From positions 62,001 to 126,000 of the forward strand of contig NZ_JAGEOK010000009.1 in the NCBI RefSeq assembly GCF_017573545.1: a stretch of DNA of 64,000 bases. Direction: 5' to 3'. Numbering within the stretch: the first letter of the stretch is position 1; every line of letters begins with the position of its first letter. The notes beneath the pieces were generated by a model. That model ran no database searches and was not told where the DNA came from. It worked only from the letters and a program-made list of their open reading frames with translations. A program made the translations under genes and the position numbers. This DNA comes from Actinomadura nitritigenes. Its GTDB lineage: Bacteria > Actinomycetota > Actinomycetes > Streptosporangiales > Streptosporangiaceae. Positions 9,125-20,852 of this stretch are shown piece by piece.

Positions 9125-9920
9125 CGGCGGGTTTCCGCGCGACGCCGCAGAAGGCCGTCACCTCCGGCGGGCTGCCCCACGGAATGGCCTCCGGACGCCA
9201 TTGCGACACCGACACGACACCCGGCTCCAGCAGTTCCAGGCCGTCGAAATAGGCCGCGATCTGCTCGGGAGTGCGCAGCTTGTAAGGGTCGCCCGCTTCC
9301 GCGCGGGTCTGCTCCGCCTGAGCGGCCGCCTCCGGATCCACCTTGTCGGTGCCGTCCTCAAGAACGAGGTAACTGCCGGGTGCCAGCGCTCCGACCAGCC
9401 GGTCGCGGATCGCCCGCGCTTCCGCGTCGTCCCCCACGTTCCCGAGGATGCCCAGCATCATCAGCGCGACCGGACGGCCGAGATCGAGCGTCCGGGCCGC
9501 CCGTTCGAGAATGGCGTCCGGGTTCCGGACGTCCGCGCTGATGTAGTCGCACGCGCCCTCCGGAGTGCTGCTGAGCAGGGCGCGGGCATGCGTCAGGACG
9601 AGCGGGTCGTTGTCGACGTAGACGATCCGGCAGGCCGGATCGACCCGCTGCGCGACCTCGTGCGTGTTGTCCACCGTCGGCAGTCCGGTGCCGATGTCGA
9701 GGAACTGCGCGACGCCCGCCTCGCCCGCCAGATACCGGACCGCGCGCCCGAGGAACGCCCGCGAGTGGCGCGCCACGTCCACGATTCCCGGATACACCGC
9801 GCGGACCTGCTCGCCGACCTCCCGGTCGACCGGATAATTGTCCTTGCCGCCCAGCCAGTAGTTCCAGACGCGCGCCGAATGCGGAACGCTCGTGTCGATG
9901 ACCGGCCCGTCCGCTGCCAT
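9117..9920 (-). CDS. SAM-dependent methyltransferase, DUF574/Methyltransf_19 family
   Basis: A 267-residue protein of an actinomycete-specific family. The signature N-terminus is IDTSVPHSARVWNYWLGGKDNYPVDREVG, split over residues 8-36, followed by FLDIGTGLPT (SAM site), VYVDNDPLVL and LMMLGILGNV. The substrate is unknown for almost all members. The ATG at 9920 has AAGGGC eight bases upstream. Its 3' end overlaps the convergent glycosyltransferase gene by 8 bp. Confidence 0.9.
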   Translation of the reverse strand: MAADGPVIDTSVPHSARVWNYWLGGKDNYPVDREVGEQVRAVYPGIVDVARHSRAFLGRAVRYLAGEAGVAQFLDIGTGLPTVDNTHEVAQRVDPACRIVYVDNDPLVLTHARALLSSTPEGACDYISADVRNPDAILERAARTLDLGRPVALMMLGILGNVGDDAEARAIRDRLVGALAPGSYLVLEDGTDKVDPEAAAQAEQTRAEAGDPYKLRTPEQIAAYFDGLELLEPGVVSVSQWRPEAIPWGSPPEVTAFCGVARKPAVT

Positions 9921-10068
9921 GAACGACGCCCTTCGCTCGGGGATTCCGCCCCAAATTACCGCACCCCGCCGAACTCGGACGGCCCGCGACCGCACGCCCT
10001 TCCCGCGCCCTTTCCGGAAAAGAACGGCGCTCCGGCGCCGTTGCCGGCGGCCGGACCCGGCCGGGGCG

Positions 10069-10479
<411 letters not shown>

Positions 10480-10488
10480 GCGGCCAGG

Positions 10489-10935
10489 CTAACCCGGCGG
10501 CCCGCCCGTCCCCGGCGACCGGCCCCGCACCGGCCGCGTCACCTGCTTCGCCACGCACGACGGCAGCTCGCCCGGCGCGTCCGCCGCCCGCCGCCGGTAC
10601 ACGCTGGGCGGCATCCCGACGAGCTCGGTGAACCGGGTGCTGAATGTGCCCAGCGACGAGCAGCCGACCTCGAAGCACACCTCGGTGACGGTGAGGTCGC
10701 CGCGCCGCAGCAGCGCCATCGCCCGCTCGATGCGCCGCGTCATCAGGTAGGAGTAGGGCGATTCGCCGTAGGCGGCGCGGAACTCGCGGCTGAGGTGCCC
10801 CGCCGACATGTTCACGCCCCGGGCGAGCGCCTCGACGTCGAGCGGCCGCGCGAACTCCCGGTCGATCCGGTCGCGGACGCGCCGCAGCCGCGCCAGGTCG
10901 AGAAGGCGCTGCTCCGAGGCGGGTTTGCGGGCCAC
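10489..10935 (-). CDS. Short AraC-family transcriptional regulator
   Basis: About 148 residues, almost entirely a two-HTH AraC DNA-binding domain: LARGVNMSAGHLSREFRAAYGESPYSYLMTRRIERAM forms HTH1 and VTEVCFEVGCSSLGTFSTRFTELVGMPPSVYR forms HTH2. There is no recognisable effector domain. The start chosen is the GTG (VARKPASEQRL); a longer reading to 11040 is possible but its extra residues are low-complexity. It probably controls the VOC gene 9 bp downstream. Confidence 0.85.
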   Translation of the reverse strand: MARKPASEQRLLDLARLRRVRDRIDREFARPLDVEALARGVNMSAGHLSREFRAAYGESPYSYLMTRRIERAMALLRRGDLTVTEVCFEVGCSSLGTFSTRFTELVGMPPSVYRRRAADAPGELPSCVAKQVTRPVRGRSPGTGGPPG

Positions 10936-11046
10936 ATCCGGATCGTACGTCCCGCCGGTGACATCCTCGCGCCGCCGCTGCCGGGCCCCGCGGCGTCCCG
11001 CCCCGCGCCGGAGGCGGGCGAGGACGTCCGCGAGGCCCACGGCCGG

Positions 11047-13446
<2,400 letters not shown>

Positions 13447-13570
13447 GCTCTCTCCATCGGGTCGGCGGGCCCGGGGCGGCGGGCCGCGTCGGCGCCGCCT
13501 GCCCGGTCCGACAGTATGTCCGGTTCGCCGCTCCCGCGGCCCGCGCCGCGTCCGGTCCGGGGGGACCCCG

Positions 13571-13927
13571 TCACTTGTCCTGGATGAGTCCGAGGACGTT
13601 GCCGTCGGGGTCGGTGAACGTGGCCACGAGGCGGCCGCCGCCGACGTCGCGCGGGGCGTCCTTCACGGCCGCGCCCGCCGCCGTCACCTCGGCCAGCTTC
13701 GCCTCGATGTCCGGGACGTGCCAGTACGCCACCGGCGACGTCATCTCCTGCGGCCCGCCGGCCGGCACCAGCCCGATGTGCTGGCCCTCGGCGTCGTAGC
13801 CGACGTAGTACTCCGAGTCGGCCGTCGGGCCGGCGCCGAGCAGGGCGGTGTAGACGGCCTTGGCCGCCGCCAGGTCGGTCACCGGGTGCAGGACCGTCCT
13901 GATCCCCTGGGTGGACGTCTCGCTCAT
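13571..13927 (-). CDS. VOC family protein
   Basis: A 118-residue VOC module starting around IRTVLHPVTDLAAAKAVYTALLG and ending FTDPDGNVLGLIQDK, the usual closing motif of small glyoxalase/extradiol-like proteins in actinomycetes. It is the second VOC gene within 4 kb. Function beyond the fold is not predictable. It is followed on the same strand by the UvrA-like gene after about 125 bp. Confidence 0.85.
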   Translation of the reverse strand: MSETSTQGIRTVLHPVTDLAAAKAVYTALLGAGPTADSEYYVGYDAEGQHIGLVPAGGPQEMTSPVAYWHVPDIEAKLAEVTAAGAAVKDAPRDVGGGRLVATFTDPDGNVLGLIQDK

Positions 13928-14060
13928 GATCGCTCCTTGGGTCGTGAGGGGCGCCCCCGTCCGGGGGCGCCCGTGCCGGTCACGCTAGTTCCGGCCCGGT
14001 CATCGGGGCTTCTCGATTCCTGACCGGTCTGGTCAGCCGTCCCACCTGCGACGACGCCCC

Positions 14061-14516
14061 TCAGCCCCAGGCGCCGGCGATCTGGCGGGTGGTGGCGTTC
14101 AGCCGGTTGAACATGTTGGTGACGCCGATCATCAGGACGATCGCGGCCAGCTGCTTCTCGTCGAAGTAGGTGGCGGCGGTGTCCCAGACCTCGTCGCTCA
14201 CCGCGTCGGGACGGTCCGCGAGGCGCGTCGCGGCCTCCGCCAGCTCCAGCGCGGCCCGCTCCTCGTCGCTGAAGTACGGGGCCTCCCTCCACGCGGCGAC
14301 CAGCGCCAGCCGCTCGTCGCTCACGCCCGCCTTCCGGGCCGTCTTGGCGCCGGCGTCGACGCAGGCGCTGCACCCGTTGATCTGGCTGACGCGCAGGTGC
14401 ACCAGCTCCAGCGTCTGCTCGTCCACCCCGCCGGAGTGCACGGCCTTGAAGACCTCCTGGATCGGCTTCATCGCGCTGGACAGGACGACGGCGGGGTTCT
14501 GCATCCGGGACTGCAT
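14061..14516 (-). CDS. Carboxymuconolactone decarboxylase / AhpD-like protein
   Basis: A 151-residue CMD-family protein. The motif NGCSACVDAGAKTARKAG contains the CxxC plus downstream residues of the AhpD-like peroxidase active site. The family's helical tail follows (IVLMIGVTNMFNRLNATTRQ). It most probably acts as a peroxidase or thiol reductant rather than in aromatic degradation, since no such pathway is near. It is divergent from the NB-ARC regulator. Confidence 0.85.
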   Translation of the reverse strand: MQSRMQNPAVVLSSAMKPIQEVFKAVHSGGVDEQTLELVHLRVSQINGCSACVDAGAKTARKAGVSDERLALVAAWREAPYFSDEERAALELAEAATRLADRPDAVSDEVWDTAATYFDEKQLAAIVLMIGVTNMFNRLNATTRQIAGAWG

Positions 14517-14591
14517 CTCGGTTTCTCCTCTTTTCGGGCCGGTGCCCCGTTCCCTCGGGGCGTGACTCCATCACAGCGGGACGGGCTTGCC

Positions 14592-17204
14592 ATGACGACG
14601 CCGATGGGACACCGTGGGACAGCCGGAACGGGCTTGACCAGCGGCAGGAGCGCCCGCACGGGTCCGTCCGGCGTGGGACAGGGAGGCGGGGGAACGGTGG
14701 TCGTGCAGCAGCGGACGGCGAAGGCCGACCCCCAGGAGGAACTGGCCGCCCGGCTGCGGCTGCTCCAGGAGCTGTCCGGACGCGGCGTCCGGGCCCTCGC
14801 CCGGGACACGGGCCTCAGCTCGTCGTCGCTGTCGCGGTACCTCGGCGGGCAGACCGTCCCGCCGTGGCCGGCGGTGCTCGCCCTGTGCCGGCTCGTGAAG
14901 CGCGACCCGCGCCCGCTGCGTCCGCTGTGGGAGCGGGCGTCGAACCCGCTGCCGGCGCCCCCGAAGGCCAGCCGCCAGGTGCAGCAGCCGTCGCCGCCCT
15001 CCGGCGTCCCGCGCCCGCCCCGCAACGACCTGCCGCGCGACGTGCCCGACTTCACCGGCCGGGAGGCCGCGCTCGCCGCCGTCCTCGACGCGGTGGCGGG
15101 CAGCCGGGTCGTCGCCGTCGACGGCATGGCGGGCGTCGGCAAGACGTGCCTGGCGGTGCACGCCGCGTACCGGCTCGCCGCCGACCAGCCCGACGCCCAG
15201 CTCTACCTGGACCTGCACGGGTTCACCGAGGGCCGCGAGCCCCTCGACCCCGGGACCGCGCTGCGGTCGCTGCTCGCCGCGCTCGACGTCCCGTCCGAGA
15301 AGGTCCCGCAGGAGGGCGGCGTCGAGCCGCTCGCGGCCTGCTGGCGGTCGGAGCTGGCCGGGCGCCGGGCCGTCGTGGTGCTGGACAACGCCGCCGACGC
15401 CGAGCAGGTCAGGCCGCTGCTGCCCGGCGCGGGCCGGTCCGTCGCCCTGATCACCAGCCGCAACCGGCTGCTGGGCCTGGACGAGGTGCCCCCGGTGTCG
15501 CTGGACGTGCTGACCCCGGAGGAGAGCGCGGAGCTGCTGGCCCGCGCCAGCGGCGAGGCGGGCGGCTCCGGCGGTCCCGGCGGCCGGCTGGCCCGCGAGC
15601 CGGAGGCCGCGGCGGAGGTGCTGCGGCTGTGCGGGCACCTGCCGCTCGCGCTGCGGCTCGCCGCGGCCCGGCTGCGGCACCGGCCGGGCTGGACCGTCGG
15701 CATCCTCGTCGAGCGGATGGCGGAGGGCGCCGGCGAGTTCGACACCGCGCTCGCGATGTCCGTCCGGCAGCTGGACCGGGCCCAGCGCCGCCTGTTCCGG
15801 CTGCTGGGGGAGCTGCCCGGGGCGTCGTTCGACGAGTACGTGGCGGCGGCGCTCGCGGACGTCCCGCCGCGCACCGCCCTGGCCATGCTGGAGGACCTGC
15901 TCGACGCGCACCTCGTCCAGCAGCCGGCGGCCGGCCGCTACCGGCTGCACGACCTGGTCCACCAGCACGCGCGCCGGGCCGCCGCCGAGCACGAGTCCCC
16001 GGCGGAGCGGGAGCGGGCGCTGGGCCGCGTCCTCGACTACTACGTGCACGCCGCCGCGGCCGCCGACGCCGCGCTGCCGTTCCCGGCGGGCAGCCGGGCC
16101 GCGTCCGCGGGCCGGGCCCCGGCCGGGCTGCCGCGGTTCGCCGGGAAGAACGCGGCGCTCGCCTGGTTCGGCGCCGAGTACGGGAACCTGCTGGCCGCCT
16201 TCCACGCCGCGGTCGCCGCCGGAGCCGACGCGCACGTGTGCGAGCTGCCGCGCTTCATGCGGGCGTACTTCGCGCGGCGCTGCGGGACGACGCAGCTCAA
16301 CGCCCTCTTCGAGCGGTCCGTGGACGCCGCGCGGCGCCTCGGCGACCCGGTCTCGCTCGCCGAGGCGCACAGCGACCTCGGCTTCGCGCGGTACAACGCG
16401 GGCCGGATGGCGGAGGCCGGCGCCGCGTACGAGGCGGCGGCGCCGCTGGCGTCCGAGGCGGGGGACGTCCTGTCCCAGGCGGAGCTGACGCTCCGCCGCG
16501 GCTACCTGAGGTGGGACGAGGGGCACGTCGAGGAGCCGCTCGAGCTGTTCCGGACGGCCGGGCGGCTGTACGAGGCCGCCGGCCGCCCGATGGGCGCCGT
16601 CCATGCCACCGCGTACGAGGCGTGGGTGATGCTCCAGCTCGGGCACCGCGAGGAGGCGGCGCGGCTCGCCCGCAAGGCCCTGGAAGTTCCGCACTCCGAC
16701 CCGTCATGGGCGCCCGCGCTGACGGCCCGGATCACGCTCGGCGTGGCCATCGCCGACGAGGAGCCCGACGAGGCCGTCCGGCATCTCCACGAGGCCCTCG
16801 GCCTGGCGCGGGAGGACGGTCACAGGCACAACGAGGCGTGGTGCCTTAACTGCCTCGGCGTCGCGCTGCGCCGGATGGGCCGGTACGAGGAGGCGATGGA
16901 CGCGCACCGGCAGGCGTTCGCGCTGCTCGACGAGCTGTTCGAGGAGCACTGGAAGATCCACTTCCTCAACGGCTACGGCGAGACGTGCCGGCTGGCGGGC
17001 CTGCCCGAGGAGGCCCTGCGGCTGCACCGGCGGGCGCTGGAGCTGGCCCCTGAGGTCGGGTACCGGCACGAGGAGGCGCTGGCCCACGAGGGGATCGCCG
17101 CCGTCCTCGACTCGACGGACCCGGCCGCGGCGGCGGAGCACCGCGCCGCGGCGCAGGCCGTGCTGGGCGAGCTCAGCCCCGCGCCCGCGACGGCGGAGCG
17201 GTGA
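14592..17204 (+). CDS. HTH - NB-ARC - TPR regulatory ATPase
   Basis: Up to 870 residues. An N-terminal XRE-like helix-turn-helix region (LARDTGLSSSSLSRYLGG) is followed by an NB-ARC/AAA-type NTPase (DGMAGVGKTCLAVHA P-loop; VVVLDNAADAEQV Walker B; LITSRNRL). A winged-helix segment and a C-terminal TPR array follow from about residue 570 (repeated A...Y..A.. units). It resembles STAND regulators of the AfsR type lacking the SARP domain. The ATG at 14592 is one start; the GTG at 14697, directly behind a GGGAGGCGGGGG run, is at least as likely. The target and signal are unknown. The 3' end overlaps the convergent membrane-protein gene by 32 bp. Confidence 0.85.
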   Translation: MTTPMGHRGTAGTGLTSGRSARTGPSGVGQGGGGTVVVQQRTAKADPQEELAARLRLLQELSGRGVRALARDTGLSSSSLSRYLGGQTVPPWPAVLALCRLVKRDPRPLRPLWERASNPLPAPPKASRQVQQPSPPSGVPRPPRNDLPRDVPDFTGREAALAAVLDAVAGSRVVAVDGMAGVGKTCLAVHAAYRLAADQPDAQLYLDLHGFTEGREPLDPGTALRSLLAALDVPSEKVPQEGGVEPLAACWRSELAGRRAVVVLDNAADAEQVRPLLPGAGRSVALITSRNRLLGLDEVPPVSLDVLTPEESAELLARASGEAGGSGGPGGRLAREPEAAAEVLRLCGHLPLALRLAAARLRHRPGWTVGILVERMAEGAGEFDTALAMSVRQLDRAQRRLFRLLGELPGASFDEYVAAALADVPPRTALAMLEDLLDAHLVQQPAAGRYRLHDLVHQHARRAAAEHESPAERERALGRVLDYYVHAAAAADAALPFPAGSRAASAGRAPAGLPRFAGKNAALAWFGAEYGNLLAAFHAAVAAGADAHVCELPRFMRAYFARRCGTTQLNALFERSVDAARRLGDPVSLAEAHSDLGFARYNAGRMAEAGAAYEAAAPLASEAGDVLSQAELTLRRGYLRWDEGHVEEPLELFRTAGRLYEAAGRPMGAVHATAYEAWVMLQLGHREEAARLARKALEVPHSDPSWAPALTARITLGVAIADEEPDEAVRHLHEALGLAREDGHRHNEAWCLNCLGVALRRMGRYEEAMDAHRQAFALLDELFEEHWKIHFLNGYGETCRLAGLPEEALRLHRRALELAPEVGYRHEEALAHEGIAAVLDSTDPAAAAEHRAAAQAVLGELSPAPATAER

Positions 17205-17598
17205 GCGCGTAGATCAGCAGGATGGACATCGCGATGGTCAGCACCGACCAGAGCGGGAACGCCCGCAGGAACGCGATGTGGCCGATCGCGGTGAGCACGG
17301 CGAACAGGACGCCGACGACGCGCGCCCACATCTGCCCGGCGATGATCCCCGCGCCGACGGCGATCTGCACGGCGCCGAGGACCAGCCAGAACCAGCCCCA
17401 CGCCGTGAAGTCGAACACCATGATCTGGTTGCCGTTGACGAGGTAGTAGTTGTCCTTGAACAGGCCGACCAGGCCGTCGATGACGTTGAACGCGCCGATC
17501 ACCATGGCGAGGGTGCCGGCGAACGTGAGCCATCCGGACGTCGGCCGCAGCTGCCGGGCCGTGCCGTGCGCCATCCTGGTCATCGTTGGCCTCCCCAT
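17173..17598 (-). CDS. Small integral membrane protein (DUF7144-like)
   Basis: A 141-residue protein with four predicted transmembrane helices (FAGTLAMVIGAFNVIDGLVGLF; WGWFWLVLGAVQIAVGAGIIAG; WARVVGVLFAVLTAIGHIAFL; WSVLTIAMSILLIYAL) and the loop YYLVNGNQIMVFDFTAWGW. This is the layout of a family common in Streptomyces and Actinomadura with no known function. Starts at 17598 (MGRPTM) or the next ATG (MTRMAHG) are possible. Confidence 0.75.
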   Translation of the reverse strand: MGRPTMTRMAHGTARQLRPTSGWLTFAGTLAMVIGAFNVIDGLVGLFKDNYYLVNGNQIMVFDFTAWGWFWLVLGAVQIAVGAGIIAGQMWARVVGVLFAVLTAIGHIAFLRAFPLWSVLTIAMSILLIYALTAPPSRARG

Positions 17599-17772
17599 GC
17601 TCGCGCCGGATGTGAGTGCCCGAAAGATCCCCGTTGTTCCGCCCTCCCCAACCGCAGCCGGTGCGCTTTTGGCGCACGCCGGGCCGAAACGTGACCAGAA
17701 CCTGGCACACCCTCCAGCAGCACGGCCGAGCGTCGCGGTCGCGTCCCCGGGGCAGGGGCCGACAGGGCTCTT

Positions 17773-18486
17773 TCAGGTGGGCTTTCGCGCTAGGACGAGG
17801 CGGGCGCGGGGAGTGCCGTCGTCGCGCCGGCCCAGAGCCGTCAGAGGAGCGGTCGACACGCTGAATCCGGCCGCCGCCAGGTCCTTGCTGACCGCGCCCA
17901 GCGGGCAGGTGCGGTAGTACATGACGAACGGGGGACGCCACACCGCGTTCCGGACCCGCATGACCGCGTCGAATCCGAGCAGCGCCCAGTACCAGCGCGA
18001 CGTGAGGGGCGGCGGGGCGCCGAGCGGGAAGGCGAAGAGCCCGCCGGGCCGCAGCGCCCGGTGCACCCCGGCGAAGACGGCGGGCCGTTCGGCGGGCAGC
18101 AGGTGGCCGAGCGCCCCGAAGGTCACGGCCAGGTCGAATCCCGCGCCGAAGGAGAGGTCCCGGACGTCGGCGCGGACGAGTTCGGCGTCCGGATGGGCTT
18201 CGCGCGCCTGCGCGAGCATCCCGGCGCTGAAGTCGACGCCCGCGATCGGCCCCCGGCACACGGCCTCGAGCGTCCGCATGCCCGCGCCGGTGCCGCAGCA
18301 CACGTCCAGCCCCCGGTCGAACGGCCCGAGCGGCCGCAGCGCCTCGGTGGTCGCGTCGAGCACGGCGTCCGGCGTGCGGAAAGGCGTGTGGTCGAACTTC
18401 GGGGCGAGCAGGTCGTAGCCCCGCTCGACCGACGACAGCGCCTGCACCGCCAGCTCGCGCGGCGACGGCCCCTGGGACGAGAACAC
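17773..18486 (-). CDS. Class I SAM-dependent methyltransferase
   Basis: A 237-residue enzyme with motif I DVCCGTGAGMRTL (about residues 81-93), GVDFSAGMLAQA, VRADVRDLSFGAGFDLAVTFGALGH, and RALRPGGLFAFPLG. A conserved N-terminal pattern ERGYDLLAPKFDHTPFRTPDAVLDA suggests a close orthologue group, but the substrate is not known to me. A GC-rich 170-bp gap without obvious genes precedes the next upstream gene. Confidence 0.82.
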   Translation of the reverse strand: MFSSQGPSPRELAVQALSSVERGYDLLAPKFDHTPFRTPDAVLDATTEALRPLGPFDRGLDVCCGTGAGMRTLEAVCRGPIAGVDFSAGMLAQAREAHPDAELVRADVRDLSFGAGFDLAVTFGALGHLLPAERPAVFAGVHRALRPGGLFAFPLGAPPPLTSRWYWALLGFDAVMRVRNAVWRPPFVMYYRTCPLGAVSKDLAAAGFSVSTAPLTALGRRDDGTPRARLVLARKPT

Positions 18487-18519
18487 CGCCCAAGGCTACT
18501 CGCGGCACGCCGCCGCGGG

Positions 18520-19167
18520 TCAGGGGCGCGGGGGCGCCGCGGCCTCCAGGGCGTCGATGCCGCCGGACATGATCGTGCGGACGTGGTCGGTGATGTGCTG
18601 GAGCGGCCAGTCCCACCAGGCCAGGTCGAGGAGCCGGGCGATGTCGGCGTCGCCGTGGCGGCGGCGGAGGAGCCTCGCCGGGTTGCCGCCCGCGACGCCG
18701 TAGTCGGGGACGTCGTCGACGACCACGGACCCGGACGCGATGATCGCGCCGTGCCCGATGCGGACGCCGGGCATCACCAGGGACCGGTAGCCGAGCCACA
18801 CGTCGTTGCCGATCACGGTGTCGCCGCGTCCGGGCAGGCCGGTGATGAGGTCGGCGTGCTCGGCCCAGGAACCGCCCATGATCGGGAAGGGGAACGTCGA
18901 CGGCCCGTCCATGCGGTGGTTCGCGCCGTTCATGAGGAACCGCACCCCCTCGCCGAGCGCGCAGAACCTCCCGATGACGAGTTTCTCCGGCCCGTAGTGG
19001 TAGAGCACGTTGCGGGTCTCGAACGCGGTCGGGTCGTCCGGGTCGTCGTAGTAGGAGAACTCGCCCACCTCGATCAGCGGGGACGTGACCAGCGGTTTCA
19101 GCAGCACGACGCGCGGCTGCCCGGGAATCGGGTGCAGCACGTCCGGGTCGGCGGGCACGGGCGGCAT
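18520..19167 (-). CDS. Xenobiotic (streptogramin A/Vat-type) acetyltransferase
   Basis: A 215-residue left-handed beta-helix (hexapeptide-repeat) acetyltransferase. The Vat/CatB signature is present: EVGEFSYYDDPDD, NVLYHYGPEKLVIGRFCALG, FLMNGANHRMDG containing the catalytic His, and the C-terminal WWDWP. The family acetylates streptogramin A or chloramphenicol; some members modify sugars, so resistance is a prediction. The ATG at 19167 gives the family's usual length. Divergent from a TetR gene with a palindromic site between them (19222-19243), suggesting drug-inducible control. Confidence 0.86.
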   Translation of the reverse strand: MPPVPADPDVLHPIPGQPRVVLLKPLVTSPLIEVGEFSYYDDPDDPTAFETRNVLYHYGPEKLVIGRFCALGEGVRFLMNGANHRMDGPSTFPFPIMGGSWAEHADLITGLPGRGDTVIGNDVWLGYRSLVMPGVRIGHGAIIASGSVVVDDVPDYGVAGGNPARLLRRRHGDADIARLLDLAWWDWPLQHITDHVRTIMSGGIDALEAAAPPRP

Positions 19168-19221
19168 GGCTGGGCCGTTCCTTTCGGCGGGGCGGGTCCC
19201 TCGGCGGGACGGCGGCCTCAC

Positions 19222-19243
19222 TAATGCGACGTGTGATGCATTA
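19222..19243. promoter_or_regulatory. Candidate TetR operator between vat-like and tetR genes
   Basis: Inverted repeat TAATGC - 10 bp - GCATTA lies in the 122-bp divergent gap, 47 bp from the TetR start. The surrounding stretch is AT-rich relative to its neighbours, as expected for overlapping promoters. Assignment to the adjacent TetR is inferred from position and symmetry. Confidence 0.5.
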
Positions 19244-19289
19244 AGATACTGGCACGACGCCGTCCCACCGAGCAACCGGAGCACCACCG

Positions 19290-19913
19290 ATGACGCCACC
19301 GGCAGACGACGGGCCCACGCCGCCGCGGCGCCGCCCCGGCGGCCGCACCGCCCGCGTCCGGACGCAGGTCCACGAGGCCGTGCTCGCGGAACTCGGCGAG
19401 CACGGCTTCGACGGCCTCACCATGGAGGCCGTCGCCGCCCGCGCCGGCGTGCACCGCGCCACCGTCTACCGGCGGTGGGGCGACGTCGGCGGCCTGCTCG
19501 CCGACGTCCTGGACGCGGCGGCCGACGACGCCTGGCAGCCCCCGGACACCGGCTCCCTGGAACGCGACCTGGCCGGGCTGAACCGCGAGATCCAGGACGC
19601 GATGACCGCGCGACCGCCGGTCATGGCGGCCCTGATCGCCGCGTCGTTCCGCTCCGAGAAGGCCGAACGCGCCCAGCGGCGGCTCTGGGAGGACCGCTAC
19701 GCCCGCTGCGAGATCGTCGTCACCAGGGCCGTCCGCCGGGGCGAGCTCCCCCCGGGCACCCACGCCAGGCGACTCCTGATCGCCGCCACCGCCCCGCTCT
19801 ACCACCACCTGGTGCTCCTCCGCACGCCCCCGGACCCGGACCTTCCCGACCATGCCGCCCGGACCGCCGCCCTGGCCGCCGCCGCCGGCGCCTTCACGGG
19901 CACGGATCGCTGA
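19290..19913 (+). CDS. TetR/AcrR family transcriptional regulator
   Basis: A 207-residue TetR repressor. The N-terminal HTH is VHEAVLAELGEHGFDGLTMEAVAARAGVHRATVYRRWGD, split across residues 27-65. The C-terminal ligand domain matches the TetR_C_11-type pattern (PPVMAALIAASFRSEKAERAQRRLWEDRYAR). It probably represses itself and the divergent Vat-like acetyltransferase through the palindrome in the shared promoter region. Confidence 0.88.
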   Translation: MTPPADDGPTPPRRRPGGRTARVRTQVHEAVLAELGEHGFDGLTMEAVAARAGVHRATVYRRWGDVGGLLADVLDAAADDAWQPPDTGSLERDLAGLNREIQDAMTARPPVMAALIAASFRSEKAERAQRRLWEDRYARCEIVVTRAVRRGELPPGTHARRLLIAATAPLYHHLVLLRTPPDPDLPDHAARTAALAAAAGAFTGTDR

Positions 19914-19940
19914 ACCGCACCCGCCTTCGGCGCCGACCGC

Positions 19941-20783
19941 TCACTCGAACGCGGCCCGGTGGTCGCGGGCCCAGGTCGCGTAGGTGCGCGCGGGACGGCC
20001 GAGGACGGCCGCGACGTCGCCGGTCAGCCGGGCGTTCCCCCCTTCGGCGATGAACCGCTGGCCGCGCATCGCGCCCTCGGCGAACTCCGGGTCACGGCCC
20101 GCGGCGATCATCTGCTCCTTCGCGACGTCCGGCGGCACGTCGACGATCCCGATCGGGCGGCCGAGCACCTCCTCCAGGGTCGCCACCTGGTCGGGCGCGC
20201 TCAGCAGCTCGGGACCGGTCAGCGTGTAGGTCCGCCCCGCGTGATCCGGCGCGGTCAGCGCCGCGACCGCGACCTCGGCGACGTCGCGCGGGTCGACCAC
20301 GCCCTGGGCGCCGTCCCCGGTCAGGTTGGCGACCGGCCGCCCGGCCCGGATCATGGGGGCCCAGTGCAGGGTGTTGGCGGCGAAGCTGCTCGGCCGCAGG
20401 ATCGTCCAGTCCGCCTCGCCCGCGCGCAGCGCCCGCTCGCCGGGCAGGTGCCAGCCGCCGGCCCTGACCTCGGTGTCCTCGCCGGTGCCGATGGCCGACA
20501 GCTTCACCACCCTCCCGACGCCGTGGGACCGCGCGGCGTCGAGCATCGCCCGGTCGTGCCGCTCGATCCAGGGGCCCGGCGCGTCCAGCAGGAAGACCGC
20601 GTCGGCCCCGGACACCGCGCCGTCGAGGGAGGCGCGGTCGTCGAAGTCGCCCTGGACGACCTCCGCCGGCAGGGTGCTGCCCTGCGGGTTCCGCGTCATC
20701 GCCCGGACCCGCTCGCCGCGCTCGGCCAGGATCCGGACCACTTCGGTTCCGATGGTGCCCGTCGCACCCGTCACGAGGATCAT
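19941..20783 (-). CDS. NmrA-like NAD(P)-binding protein
   Basis: A 280-residue atypical SDR beginning MILVTGATGTIGTEVVRILAERG (glycine-rich NAD(P) site), with GDFDDRASLDGAVSGADAVFLLDAP and RVVKLSAIGTG. It has no catalytic YxxxK, as in NmrA/azoreductase-like regulators and quinone reductases. The C-terminal part (LEEVLGRPIGIVDVP) matches the agroclavine-dehydrogenase/NmrA group. It is divergent from an AraC regulator that probably controls it. Confidence 0.85.
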   Translation of the reverse strand: MILVTGATGTIGTEVVRILAERGERVRAMTRNPQGSTLPAEVVQGDFDDRASLDGAVSGADAVFLLDAPGPWIERHDRAMLDAARSHGVGRVVKLSAIGTGEDTEVRAGGWHLPGERALRAGEADWTILRPSSFAANTLHWAPMIRAGRPVANLTGDGAQGVVDPRDVAEVAVAALTAPDHAGRTYTLTGPELLSAPDQVATLEEVLGRPIGIVDVPPDVAKEQMIAAGRDPEFAEGAMRGQRFIAEGGNARLTGDVAAVLGRPARTYATWARDHRAAFE

Positions 20784-20852
20784 GCCGGGCACTCTGCCGC
20801 GCCGCCCCACACCGGATATAGGAAGAATCGGCAGCCCCGTAGAGTCGTCGGC